Shown in pieces: positions 22,636 to 32,417 of a stretch of DNA of 64,000 bases. A model generated the notes under the pieces. The model saw only the letters and a program-made list of their open reading frames with translations, made no database searches and was not told the DNA's origin. Origin of the DNA: Smittia aterrima (Eukaryota; Arthropoda; Insecta; Diptera; Chironomidae); the NCBI GenBank assembly GCA_033063855.1, contig CP093829.1, positions 2,056,243 to 2,120,242 of the forward strand, read 5' to 3'. How positions within the stretch are numbered: the first letter of the stretch is position 1; each line of letters begins with the position of its first letter. Position numbers and translations under genes: made by a program.

Positions 22636-23390
22636 TTAGTTCTTTGCATGTGGCTTTGCAAAACTGGGCATTGTGAAGTTCATCCCGTCTTTAGATTCAA
22701 AGAATGTGTATGACAGGGTGATTGTATCTACAAGTTCCATTTTTGGATCATTTACAAAATCAGGATCTATGTAAAAGAAGACTGGCATATCAACCTAAAA
22801 TTGAAATGAGTTAGAAAAAGTTTTATGGAATAATATCTCAATTTTACCTCTTCGTAGGGATTTAGCTGTTGCTCCTCGAAACAGAAACATTGAATCTTGT
22901 TGAAATAAGCTCCAGCTTCAAACGGAATCACGTTATACGTACTGATGCCAATAACTGGCTTGTCAGTCGGATTTGTGGCCTTGTAAAATGCAAGAGCAGT
23001 TTCACCTGGGGAAACTCTAATTTCGTACTGTTGAGGTTTGAAGTTCCATCTCATTGATGCGCCGATATCAGCGTTAAATTTGATTTTGACAATTCTATCA
23101 CCGACTCTTTTCATGGATTCTACTTTTTCGCCATCGTGACCTACTCCCGTTGTTCCACCATAGCTATAAGCAGCACAGAACATTCGATAGAGAGGAACTG
23201 CTGCATAGCTCATGCCAATAGTTAGAACTCCAAGACCAGCAGCATAATAAAGAGTTGACTTCAGTTTTTGTGAATTCTTTGGTGCTTCGTTTCCGATCTT
23301 CCTGAGTTGTGACAGAAACAAATAAGGTTTGTTAGAGTCGATGAAGGTCTTTAGGAGCTTCGGCTTGATGCGTAAAAGTAGATTCCACAT
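22636..23390 (-). CDS. Cox11: COX11, cytochrome c oxidase copper chaperone
   Basis: Inserts copper into the CuB site of COX1 from the mitochondrial inner membrane. Exons 23390-22848 and 22794-22636 give 233 residues. A basic amphipathic leader (MWNLLLRIKPKLLK) suggests a mitochondrial presequence; one membrane helix (STLYYAAGLGVLTIGMSYAAV) follows with PLYRMFCAAYSYGG just after it. The copper motif is FNKIQCFCFEEQQLNPYEE, with the CFCF pair intact. The second exon encodes the conserved DMPVFFYIDP and TLSYTFFES blocks. It is head to head with Skp1, starts 255 bp apart. Confidence 0.95.
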
Positions 23391-23432
23391 TGTTTTGACT
23401 TATTTTTTTTGAAAAAGTTGATCTTTTAAAAT

Positions 23433-23442
23433 GTAAACAAAG
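23433..23442 (+). promoter_or_regulatory. GTAAACAA element between COX11 and Skp1
   Basis: GTAAACAAAG, 43 bp upstream of the COX11 start codon and about 205 bp upstream of Skp1, within AAAATGTAAACAAAG as at POP1. Confidence 0.4.
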
Positions 23443-23450
23443 CTCCCGAA

Positions 23451-23473
23451 AAGACGCAGAGAGTGGTCATCAA
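23451..23473 (+). repeat. 23-bp repeat, copy 1
   Basis: This 23-mer (starts AAGACGCAGAGAGTGG, ends TCATCAA) recurs exactly at 29195-29217 upstream of CCS. Here it lies upstream of Skp1, same orientation relative to the downstream gene. Confidence 0.8.
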
Positions 23474-23645
23474 TAATTAGCGACAAAAGAAGATGCAGAG
23501 AAAACCAAATAAAAGCAGAAGTAAACAACAGAAAATTATCATTCTTGATTTGAAAGTGATATCGTGAACATCATCTAAAGTGTCAATTAGCTCATTCTTT
23601 ACTTATACATCAACCAAGTTCATTTCATAAAAGAAAAGCCTGAAG

Positions 23646-24161
23646 ATGTCTTCTGTTTCAACCAACGATCAAAGTAAGAAAATTATCTTGAAGCCGACGG
23701 AGGGAGAGCCGGTCGAAACAACTTTGAAATGCGCTTTGATTTCTCATACTATCAAAGACATGCTTGAGATGGTTGGCTACGAAAGTATGGCGGATAATCT
23801 GGAAGTTCCAATCGACACGATCTCCTCGAAAACATTGAAAAAGGTCGTTGAATGGCTAGAGAAGAAACAAGACGATGAGCAGCCAACAATTGATGATATC
23901 AAAGACAAACTTGCTGATAAGATCGATCCCTGGGATGAAGAATATTTGAAGATGGAACTTATCGATCTTTACGACTTGATCACTGCATCAAACTTCCTAA
24001 ACATTCCTGGACTCTTGTGGTTGTCAACTCGTGAAGTCGCTTACATGATTAAAGGAAAATCTCCAGAAGAAATCCGTGAAAAGTTCTCAATTCCCAATGA
24101 TTGGACCGAACAAGAGCTCGAGCAAGTTCGCCGCGAGAACCAATGGTGCGAAGAAAAGTAA
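23646..24161 (+). CDS. SkpA: Skp1, SCF ubiquitin ligase adaptor
   Basis: A single-exon gene of 171 residues. Skp1 links the F-box protein to Cul1 in SCF E3 ligases. The N-terminal BTB/POZ-like fold ends with ITASNFLNIPGLLWL; the C-terminal F-box-binding helices carry KSPEEIREKFSIPNDWTEQELEQ and the near-invariant end VRRENQWCEEK. The acidic loop region differs from the most conserved insect SkpA, so this may be one of several paralogues, as flies have. AATAAA lies about 140 bp downstream of the stop. An F-box/LRR protein is encoded elsewhere in the window (34034-36907). Confidence 0.92.
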   Translation: MSSVSTNDQSKKIILKPTEGEPVETTLKCALISHTIKDMLEMVGYESMADNLEVPIDTISSKTLKKVVEWLEKKQDDEQPTIDDIKDKLADKIDPWDEEYLKMELIDLYDLITASNFLNIPGLLWLSTREVAYMIKGKSPEEIREKFSIPNDWTEQELEQVRRENQWCEEK

Positions 24162-24515
24162 AAAGGCGCCAACAACGGAGACAAGTCTAATCATCATCAA
24201 AACATATTTTTTTAAAACCAATTTATTTCTATCAATGCGTTTGTAAATCTCTTTGTTAAATTCATATATTTCCAAGATAAAGTTATTTCTAAATGAAAGA
24301 AAATAAAGATTTATTCGCGCTTAAAGAACTTTTTTAATCAACTCAATTCAATATCCATTCGATACTCATTTGTTTAAAAAATATTAAAATTTAACGTTCC
24401 GACGTTTTCAAGGAACCGAAAAATTTAAACGAGTTCGGCAGCTTTCCACGAATTAAGCCGAAAAAAAAGTGTAAACAAACTCACGCTGCTCATACAATTA
24501 AAATCAAATTTAAGA
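24162..24515. other. Intergenic region between Skp1 and TRMT10C
   Basis: About 350 bp, A+T-rich. It holds Skp1 poly(A) signals (AATAAA near 24302) and, at 24471-24480, GTAAACAAAC 45 bp before the TRMT10C start. Nothing else is seen. Confidence 0.6.
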
Positions 24516-26072
24516 ATGTTGCCAATACTAAGTCGAATATGCGTTAAGCTGACTAGACCGCTACAAAATGTACGATACTGCGTCAGTAAAGCACCGCAGA
24601 TCGAAACTGATTTAGATCGCGAAAAGAAAAAAAAGATTATTTCGCTTGAAATATCGGTAAGTTTATTCATTAAATAAAATTCAAAATATTATCATGAAAT
24701 CTTTTAGGTCGCGCGGCAAGAAGGATTTAGGGCGCCAGATCTTGAAAAACTAAATGCAACTCAGTGGGATCGAATCCTCGAACTTCCTTCAAAGTCTGCG
24801 CGGAAAAGATTCTACGAGTTCCTTTGGGGAATTGAAATGAAACAAATCAGCAATAAAGAAAAGAAGGAGAAACGTAAACATGAGATTGAGCAAAAGATAG
24901 AACTGTTACGAGAGGAAAAAGCTAACAATAAACATATTGTGTATGGATTACGTAACAACACAATGTTCCTTCGAATTTACGATTCCACCATGAAGAAGTT
25001 TCACAACAGAAAACTGTTCAATGCAATGAGGTTCGGACAGCAACTGGTTATAGATTGTTCTTATGATGAACACATGACACCTCAAGAAGCAGCAAACACC
25101 GCAAAACAATTGGGAATCTCCTTCGCTGATAACAGATATGCTGCTAATCCATTTGACTTGCATTTCTGCAATTTTAACTACGACAGCATTGCTGGCAAAG
25201 TGAGTTTTATGACAATACTTTCTTTATTTTATTATATCGTTAATTACTTTTAGGCACTTCAACGTTTATATCCAACAATGAACAACGATGACTTCCCAAT
25301 GAATATCAACACGGAATCGCTTACGGAAAAATTTGATAAGGAGCAACTTGTTTATCTAACTCCTCACTGTAAAAATGATTTAGTAAACTACAGTCATGAC
25401 GACATTTATGTCATAGGAGCGATGGTTGATAAGTTTAACAAAGAGCCGTTGTCACTTGCAAAAGCAAAGAAACAAGGACTTCGAATGGCTCGACTTCCTC
25501 TTGATCGATATCTTTCTTGGGGTGGAGGATCAGGAAAGTCGTTGACAATAAATCAAATGGTGAACATAATGCTAGAAATGAAGAAGCATAACGATTGGGA
25601 AAAAGCTTTACGGTTCGTACCAAGAAGAAAACTCGTTAATGATTCGGAGGAACCGAAAGAGTTTCCAAAAAGATTTACGCATAACTACAAAAAGCGTTCA
25701 AATAATCAGGACTCACAGCACACTTCCGACACACCCAACTCTTTCCAAGAACGACCGAGACATAATTCAAGAGATTCACATGATGATAATTCTTTCCAAG
25801 AGCGACCGAGATTTAATTCAAGACAGTCTCAGGATAATAACTCTTTCCAAGAACGTCCGAGATATAATTCTAGGCAGTCCCAGGATGAAAACTCTTTCCA
25901 AGAGCGACCGAGGTATAATTCAAGACAGTCACAAAAAGATAACTCGTACCAAGGTTCTGAAAGAAAGCCATTTGACCAGTCAAGATCGGCCAAAGAGCAG
26001 AAACACGCAGATCGATATAAGTTTGATCTTGAAAGTTGGGGAAGTAAAACAAAGAAGGATAGCAAAGATTGA
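24516..26072 (+). CDS. rswl: Mitochondrial ribonuclease P protein 1 / tRNA m1R9 methyltransferase (TRMT10C-like)
   Basis: Partner of HSD10 and PRORP in protein-only mitochondrial RNase P; also methylates position 9 of mitochondrial tRNAs. Exons 24516-24656, 24708-25199 and 25254-26072 give 483 residues. A basic leader suggests mitochondrial import. A Lys/Glu coiled region (KKEKRKHEIEQKIELLREEK) precedes the SPOUT methyltransferase domain, seen in FGQQLVIDCSYDEHMTPQEA, LVYLTPHCKNDL, DIYVIGAMVDK and ARLPLDRYLSWG. Odd feature: after the catalytic domain comes a long hydrophilic tail with four 17-residue tandem repeats (NSFQERPRxNSRxSQxx). The methyltransferase part identifies the gene; the gene symbol is the fly TRMT10C name and is less certain. 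Confidence 0.9.
25737..25940 (+). repeat. Four 51-bp coding tandem repeats
   Basis: Each unit encodes NSFQERPR-[HFY]-NSR-x-S-x-x-x (17 residues) in the TRMT10C tail; a degenerate fifth start (NSYQGSER) follows. Units differ by a few bases. Confidence 0.9.
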
Positions 26073-26369
26073 AATGTGTCATAAGAATTCGTAGGAATAA
26101 AGTTTAGTTTAAAAACGAAGTCGGTATTTTTTCTCTTCCACATTAACTTTAAAGCATTTCTATGAAAATCCCATCAAAAGAAGTCGTAACTGGTCCGTCC
26201 ATAATTTCAGATCTTTTGTTTCGAAGTTTTCCATCTGCGCTTTAGAAATCATGAATGGTCAGTCAAGTTGTGAACGAATATCTGCGCAAATAAGAGAAAC
26301 CTGTGCGAAAATAGTCAAAAATTTCATGTTGCGACTCCGGCCTAAGACACAACCACGCAACCCGCGAAG
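26073..26369. other. Intergenic, no gene seen
   Basis: About 300 bp after TRMT10C with AATAAA at 26097-26102; no exon recognised. Confidence 0.5.
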
Positions 26370-27181
26370 ATGTTGATTCGCGCTCCTTTTTCATCCAGCA
26401 GCTTCTTTAAATCGCTTGTCTTCATTCGCTTTGTGACATCTAATATTTTAATTTCAAGATACACTCAAAGACCTTCATTTAATTCATTGCAAATCGAGGG
26501 AATGTCGATGGACACATTTTTCGGAGCGAAGAATCTCATTGCCCATCAAACAAATTGTCTGCTCTACGTTGTTCACGTGATGTCAATCTCAGCAGCGGAA
26601 GAAGTTGCAAGAGCAAGACATCAATGGGGAGAAACATTCATTTTCGGAGAAACTCTTGCTGCTGCTCTTGGCACTGACGGAAACGAAAAAAGTTTTGATG
26701 AAAATGCTTGCCGGGTAAAATAGTTAAAAAAAATCGTGAAAGAAAATTTCAATTCGTTTTCATTTCTTTACAGTGACGATCTTCAAACGACTGGATCTGA
26801 CAATTGCACGTTCAACCGAGATCAAAAGGAAATGGGATTGAAAGATTTTTCGAAAATTCCCAACGAAGTTAATGGAGTTGAAGATCGTATGAGTGTTGTG
26901 TGGGAGAAAGGAGTTCACGCTGGCGTCAAGTTACTGCTGGCGTTGAGTTACTTGCATTACTCAATGAAAGTTTCATAATTTTCTTTTCAGAACAAATGCA
27001 GCAAAAATCTTTAACCTTTACCCTCAAAAAGGTTCGATCACGATCGGAGCTGATGCTGATAACTCGAACAATCTCAGCAAAGACTCATCACGCATGCGAT
27101 TTTAATATTTTCGAAGGAATGACGTGTCACGGAGTTCCCGAGATGGTCGTTGTCAATGAAAAAGTCTGCGTAGAGAACTGA
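26370..27181 (+). pseudogene. Broken dihydropyrimidinase/CRMP copy
   Basis: Three stretches clearly derive from the dihydropyrimidinase/collapsin-response-mediator family: NCLLYVVHVMSISAAEEVARA with FGETLAAALGTDG (about 26550-26680); DDLQTTGSDNCTF through GVEDRMSVVWEKGVHAG (about 26775-26930); and NAAKIFNLYPQKGSITIGAD then ISAKTHHACDFNIFEGM (about 26995-27178). The N-terminal half, with the first metal-binding residues, is absent. The frames do not join: the junction after 26714 gives an immediate stop, the sequence after VHAG is scrambled, and a deletion with frameshift follows GADAD. Splice-like sites persist, so it arose from a genomic rather than an mRNA copy. No product is expected. Confidence 0.85.
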
Positions 27182-27655
27182 AAACTTGAAACCGTTGCTG
27201 GATCTGGAAAATTCTTGCCGAGAAAACCATTCAATTCGCTTATCTACAAAAAATAAATTTCACTCGATGTCACGGACAAACTATCGTGACTAATATGTTA
27301 TAACGATTTAAAATAAAATGCATAGAAAAATATAGCTTTTAGAAGTTAGTTTATTTATCAACTCTAACTGACGACTCGTTCAAGAACTCTAGAGGATGTG
27401 AGAGAATCATTTTCTTTACATGAACAAGTGTGTCTGATTGAAAGCGAAAACAAATAAAGTTTGTGAGTTATGTTGACATGTTCTCAGTTTTCTTCAAAAC
27501 AACCGAATGCTGTGTTCTTTGCATAAGTGAATTAAAATCTAAAATCTTTAGCAAATGCGAATCGGTTCACCAACACAGAGAAGACTTTAAAGTTCCTTTA
27601 CCAACACAATCACAAGTCCTCAAGAATCAGACGCATAATCAGAACAATCGCGAAA
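27182..27655. other. Intergenic, presumed leader of the nucleotidyltransferase gene
   Basis: About 470 bp. A short frame at 27463-27666 has no protein-like features. AATAAA occurs at 27253 and 27312, possibly left from the pseudogene. Confidence 0.4.
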
Positions 27656-28748
27656 ATGTCTTTTGACTCAGTTAAAGCAAATAATTTCTTGCGCAACAAG
27701 GATCTAAAGGTGGCCGAGCTTGTATCACAATCAAATCAGTTGAAGTACGTCTCAAAATATGAAGGAATTCGTCGAAACATCATTTCCTTGTTGAACGCCG
27801 CCTCGTTCGCATATGACGATGTTCATTTTTTTGGCTCAAGAATCATCGGATTGGCTACGAACGCATCAGACTTGGATGTCTTTATCGATACTGGAGGCAG
27901 CTTTTACAAAACTTACAACATTTCTCATGAGCACGACTTAAAATACTATAAACTTGTCAACGCTATCGAAAATGGAGGCAACTTTACTATCCAAAATAAG
28001 ATTCTCAAGACTGCAGTTCCAATCATCGAAGTTGTACACAAATCATCGGGAATTAAATGTAAGCATTACGAGTTGCAACAATGAAAGATAAATATTTACT
28101 TTATTTCTGATTCTCGATTCTCTTGCAGGCGACATCAACATTACAAATGGATTAAGTGTTGAAAACTCAAAGTTGCTCGCACATCTGTTCGAAATCCAAC
28201 CTGAGGCAGTTGCTCTTTACCATTTCATCAAGTCATGGATGTCTGACCAAGGATTTGATGGCTTGAAAGGTTACACAGTTTGTCTTCTCGTTTTGTTCTA
28301 TCTCCAAAGCAAGAACTTGATGCCTTCAGTCGAAGAAGTTCAAAGAGGACTTCCGAAAGTTCTTATCAATGGTAACTAACATATTGACATGCTTTATACA
28401 AATCTAAGGTTATTATTCATAGGATGGGAAGTCCAATTCGATCCTCATCGTTCTTTGGCTTCTTACAATGTACCACGAATGACGAAATACACCAATCACG
28501 TCCAAGGATTCTTCCAGTTCTACAAAGATTTCGATTATGGCTCTCTCGTCATGTCTACGTATCATGGAAAATCGATCAATGTCATAGTCTACAAACGACA
28601 ATTTCAAAAATTCCTTTTGAAAGGAATTTACATCGCCGGCCCAGTTAACCGCGGAAAAAACTGCGGAATTGTTGATTATGCAATCAAACCCAACTTCATA
28701 AATCTTTGCAAAGCTTCGAGCGACTTCTTCTCTTCTGCCATCTTGTAA
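27656..28748 (+). CDS. Non-canonical poly(A)/uridylyl polymerase family nucleotidyltransferase
   Basis: Exons 27656-28058, 28129-28371 and 28423-28748 give 323 residues. The Pol-beta-like nucleotidyltransferase signature is FGSRIIGLATNASDLDVFID, giving the first two catalytic Asp (DLD); the third carboxylate fits Asp in KCDINITNG. The central domain (LFEIQPEAVALYHFIKSWM ... GYTVCLLVLFYLQ) and the PAP-associated segment (VQGFFQFYKDFDYGSLVMST) follow. Such enzymes add A or U tails to RNA 3' ends. There is no additional RNA-binding domain and the protein is shorter than most relatives. Which fly orthologue it is (mitochondrial poly(A) polymerase, Tailor-like or another) I cannot tell. Confidence 0.85.
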
Positions 28749-29254
28749 TTTTAACTATTTGTCGCTTTTCTTGTCACACGCAAACCTTTTTTCATTCAGA
28801 ACCCTTTTTCATGTAATTTCAAAATAAATAAATCAACTTTTTCTTAATAAAATAAACTTCTATTTCGAATTTTATTCAATCGATGCATTCCTCGATCAAA
28901 ATGATTCAGTTGCTTTTTGCAGACAACAAAAAGATTTCAACAAATGCTCGGGAATAAAAGGAAAGCACTGCTGCAATGCTTCAACAGTTCAAACTTATGC
29001 CTTTGATCACAAGCGATCACCAAAATGTAAGTCGCCTTCGAACTTAGAAGGAAAAAGTGTTTTCTACGCTCTCCGTTTTTTTTTGTATGGGGAAACCGTT
29101 AAATTCAAATGGCATCCTTCACTAGAGCCCGCGAAATCCGTTATTTCAAATTGCTAAATGTTTTCGTAGGAAGACGAAGGGCCTGATGCGGAAGAAGACG
29201 CAGAGAGTGGTCATCAAAAATTATTTTGTGAAGTAAACAAAAACAGATTTTCAA
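28749..29254. other. Intergenic with an orphan Cys-rich frame
   Basis: About 500 bp. A plus-strand frame at about 28880-29150 encodes a stretch with spacing C-x8-C-x7-CC-x17-C (FCRQQKDFNKCSG, KHCCNAS, SPKC) and could be an isolated exon or remnant, but no start or partner exon is found. The second copy of the 23-bp repeat (29195-29217) and GTAAACAAAA (29233-29242) lie at the right end, before CCS. Confidence 0.4.
29195..29217 (+). repeat. 23-bp repeat, copy 2
   Basis: Exact match to 23451-23473. It lies 38 bp upstream of the CCS start codon. Confidence 0.8.
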
Positions 29255-29959
29255 ATGAAAGAAGATACAGCTTCAAAAGTAGAGTTTGCAGTGAAGATTG
29301 ATGGACCAGCTTGTGTCGAGAGCGTGAAGCTTCGATTGAAAGAAATCGGCGTGAAAAACAATGAAATTGAGACCTTGATTGACTCGCAAAACAAAGAATG
29401 CAGAATGGTAATTGAAACTAAGAAGCCTTGGATAGAACTACAAGAGTCAATCGAAAGTACTGGTCGTAAATCGGTCTTGGTTGGATTTAGTGAGCAAGCA
29501 GCTGTTGTCATGCTAGATAAAGGAGACCCCAACGTCAAAGGAGTAATTCGTTTCTGCGCAATAACAAAGAATAAGCCGGGAATCGTAATAGATGGTGTCA
29601 TCGATGGCTTAGCACCTAAACTTGATCATCATCTAAATATCCATGAGTATGGCGATGTCTCAGAAGGATGTAAAAGCTTGGGAGATATTTACAAGAATTC
29701 CACTTTCGATTTAAGTCCCGATGAGTCAGGTCGAGCCACAATAAGAAGAGTCGACGAGAACTTAAATGTTTCAGAGCTTATAGGCAGATCCGTCGCTATA
29801 TCAAATACTTTTACTGGCACTGGATTAGTTTGTGGAATCATTTCAAGAGCAGCAGGAATTTTCGAAAACTGGAAACGAATTTGCGCTTGTGATGGAGTTT
29901 CAATTTGGGATGAACGTGATAGACCGTTGGCAGGAGCCGGGCGAAGAATTCAAGATTAA
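29255..29959 (+). CDS. Ccs: Copper chaperone for superoxide dismutase
   Basis: Single-exon gene, 234 residues; loads copper and forms the disulfide in SOD1 in the cytosol and mitochondrial intermembrane space. Domain 1 (residues about 5-78) is the heavy-metal-associated fold, but the expected MxCxxC copper motif reads IDGPAC, with only the second Cys. Domain 2 (about 79-205) resembles SOD1: VIRFCAITKNKPGIVIDGVIDGL, the Arg-containing IGRSVAIS, and VCGIISRAAGIF. Domain 3 has the essential CxC (RICACDG) followed by IWDERDRPLAGAGRR. GTAAACAAAA lies 22 bp upstream of the start. Convergent with Cdk8. Confidence 0.93.
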   Translation: MKEDTASKVEFAVKIDGPACVESVKLRLKEIGVKNNEIETLIDSQNKECRMVIETKKPWIELQESIESTGRKSVLVGFSEQAAVVMLDKGDPNVKGVIRFCAITKNKPGIVIDGVIDGLAPKLDHHLNIHEYGDVSEGCKSLGDIYKNSTFDLSPDESGRATIRRVDENLNVSELIGRSVAISNTFTGTGLVCGIISRAAGIFENWKRICACDGVSIWDERDRPLAGAGRRIQD

Positions 29960-30077
29960 ATTTTTATATTTTTGGGGAAATGGGACTTGAGGGCATTTGG
30001 CTTTTAAAATAAAATATTTTTGCATTGTTAAAGTTTAAGAGTTTTTATTTATTAAGAAACTTACACCAACTAAAATC

Positions 30078-30315
30078 TTAATACCGCTGCTGCTGTTGGA
30101 AATTGTTCTGATTTTGATTGAACATCATTTGTTGATTCTGCTGCTGCTGAGATTGATGATAGTCTTGTTGCATTTGATTCTGGTTATTGGATTGTTGTTG
30201 ATTTCCTGACATTCGAGGTCTTTTCGCTTGATTGGAATGATCGTTATTTGAGTTTCCACCATTGTTTCCTTGCTGATTATTTCCACCACTATTTCCAGAC
30301 TGCTGTTGTTGTTGC

Positions 30316-30371
<56 letters not shown>

Positions 30372-31570
30372 TTGTTGATTTTGAGCTTGCTGTCTCTTGT
30401 TGTCGTTTTTATCTTCTTCCTCGTCAGTGAGGAACTCACGTTTTGGATAAGGAATTGTGAAACCAGCAAACACATCAGTTGTTGGAACAGGTTCTTCCGC
30501 AAAGTAAGGATCTTGCATCGCTTGCTCTGACGTTATGCGTTTGTTAGGGTCCATCAAAAGAAGTTTCTGCAGCAAATGGAAAGCTTTCGAGTCTGGTTTG
30601 ATCTTATGTCGTTCCATGTATTTCACGAGCGAGCAGCTTGCGTAGTTTGATCTCTTAAAATCTTTTGTCAATGTATTGTGCTCGGGCATTTTTCTGATGT
30701 CTTCCCAGTCTTTGTCTTGTGGAAAGCCCATGACGTTGAAGATTCTATCTAGCTGATCATGATGATAAGGATTACTTGTCTTAATATCTTCTTGACGACA
30801 GTGAAAGATTGGCTCAGATGTAAGCAACTCAGCAAAGATACATCCAATCGCCCAAATGTCAATAGCTTTTGTATAATGACGAGCACCAAGCAACAGTTCC
30901 GGAGCTCGATACCAGAAAGTCACGACGACTGGATCAAGATCAGCTAGTGGTTTGAGAGGTGCATTGAACAATCGAGCAAATCCCATGTCGGCAATCTTCA
31001 CTCGCCCTCGTTCAACTCCTTCGCCCATAACAAGGATATTCGCAGGTTTCAAATCTCTGTGCAACACCCAGTTGCTATGAAGATAATGAATTCCATCAAG
31101 GATTTGATAGAGCAGAGATTTCACCATTCCCTTTGATACAAGAAGAGATTTCTTCGCTGCCTTTGCAGCTCTGTGGAATTTTATAATGTGCCTGGAAAAG
31201 AAATAATTTAAAAGTTAATCGAATTTGAATACTTTTCCATTAAATTATAAATTTACCAAAGATCATGTTCTGCGTAGTCGAAGAGAAGCCAAACTTTCCG
31301 ATCTTGATGTGAAAGAAACACTCGAATCAGGTTGATCACATTAGGATGTTTCAATTCGCGGAGCAAAGCAATCTCTCGACAAGCTGACATCGAGAGTCCA
31401 GTGCCTTCGATTTGTTTCAATGCGTAATCTTTATTATCGCCACCTTCCTTCTTATGAGCCTTGTAAACATGCCCGTAAGTTCCTCGTCCTACTTTGCATC
31501 CTTCAAAGTCAAAGAGATCCTCCACCTTCGCTCTCTCATTCTGAGTTTTCATTTTGAAGTCGTAATCCAT
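30078..31570 (-). CDS. Cdk8: Cyclin-dependent kinase 8 (Mediator kinase)
   Basis: Exons 31570-31257 and 31191-30078 give 475 residues. With cyclin C, Med12 and Med13 it forms the Mediator kinase module in the nucleus. The Gly-rich loop is GRGTYGHVYKA, catalytic Lys is in YALKQIEG, the CDK8-type helix C is SMSACREIALLRELKHPN, the catalytic loop HRDLKPANILVM, and the activation segment KIADMGFARLF, where DMG in place of DFG is diagnostic of CDK8/19. There is no phosphorylatable T-loop Thr (VVVTFWYRAPE), as expected. The C-terminal tail is very Gln/Asn-rich with 26 consecutive Gln. Divergent from pen-2, starts 297 bp apart. Confidence 0.97.
30300..30377 (-). repeat. CAG/CAA repeat encoding 26 Gln in Cdk8
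   Basis: Mixed CAG and CAA codons, 78 bp in frame. Poly-Gln tails are common in fly Mediator proteins; the mixed codons limit slippage. Confidence 0.9.
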
Positions 31571-31591
31571 TTTGCAGCTTTAAAAAAATTT

Positions 31592-31824
31592 GTAAACAAA
31601 AATTATTTTTCAAAAATTGTCAATGAATTTGAATTGTTTTCTAAATTATTTCTATATCACTGCATTCACCTTTTAAATTCCTGTTGAAACTTGAAACTTT
31701 GATAAATTATTTAAATACACTTTCAACAGAAAAATCGAATAAAGCAAAACTTGAGAAATATTTCGCGGCAGCAACCGCGATTTGTTCTGACCACTCTTCG
31801 CATCATTTCGGGAGTTTTGTTTAC
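31592..31824. promoter_or_regulatory. Cdk8/pen-2 divergent promoter with two GTAAACAA elements
   Basis: GTAAACAAAA at 31592-31601 lies 22 bp upstream of the Cdk8 start. TTTTGTTTAC at 31815-31824, the reverse complement of the same element, lies 53 bp upstream of the pen-2 start. No TATA box is apparent. Confidence 0.45.
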
Positions 31825-31867
31825 ATTTTTCATCAAATATTTTAGAAAATAATCTCAAATAGTTAAA

Positions 31868-32306
31868 ATGGACATCAATCGCATTCCAAACGAACAGAAA
31901 CTTAATCTGTGCCGATGGTATTTCAGAGGTAAATTGATTGCTTATCAAATTTGACAATTTCGTTTGCTGCAATAAATTTTCTTCCATTTTTCTTTAGTTG
32001 GATTCGCTCTCCTTCCTTTTGTGTGGCTAATTAATGTGATCTGGTTCTTCGGTACAGCGTTCAAAAAAGAATCATTCGAGGAACAAGACGCTATTCGAAA
32101 ATGTAAGTGGTCCCCAAATCACAAAGAAAAGTAAATGATGATTCATCGAACCATTTATCCTTTCAGATGTGATTTACTCGGCAATAGGCGCTTTCATTTG
32201 GTTTATTGCGATTGCGACGTGGGTGTCACTTTTCCAAGCAAACAGAATCGCTTGGGGAGAATGGGCCGACGACCTTTCCTTTATCATTCCTCTTGGATCA
32301 AAATAA
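31868..32306 (+). CDS. pen-2: Gamma-secretase subunit PEN-2
   Basis: Exons 31868-31928, 31998-32102 and 32167-32306 give 101 residues, the same length as human PEN-2. It is the smallest subunit of gamma-secretase, which cleaves Notch and other membrane proteins, and is needed for presenilin endoproteolysis. Family landmarks are NEQKLNLCRWYFR, GFALLPFVWLINVIWFF, YVIYSAIGAFIWFIAI and the C-terminal DDLSFIIPLG motif required for complex assembly. All splice phases match. Confidence 0.96.
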
Positions 32307-32417
32307 ATTTTAATAATCGATGTAAGCTCATCATGAACACATTTTGATGAATAAATCAAAATCATTTTCTTATCCACTAAACTTGTGCAAGTCTTTCCAT
32401 TCTACAAACGAAAGCTC

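Noticed and set aside
30248..30530. Plus-strand frames rich in Val/Ala or Leu across the Cdk8 poly-Gln region
   Set aside because: They are the antisense reading of the CAG/CAA repeat inside a well-supported Cdk8 exon.
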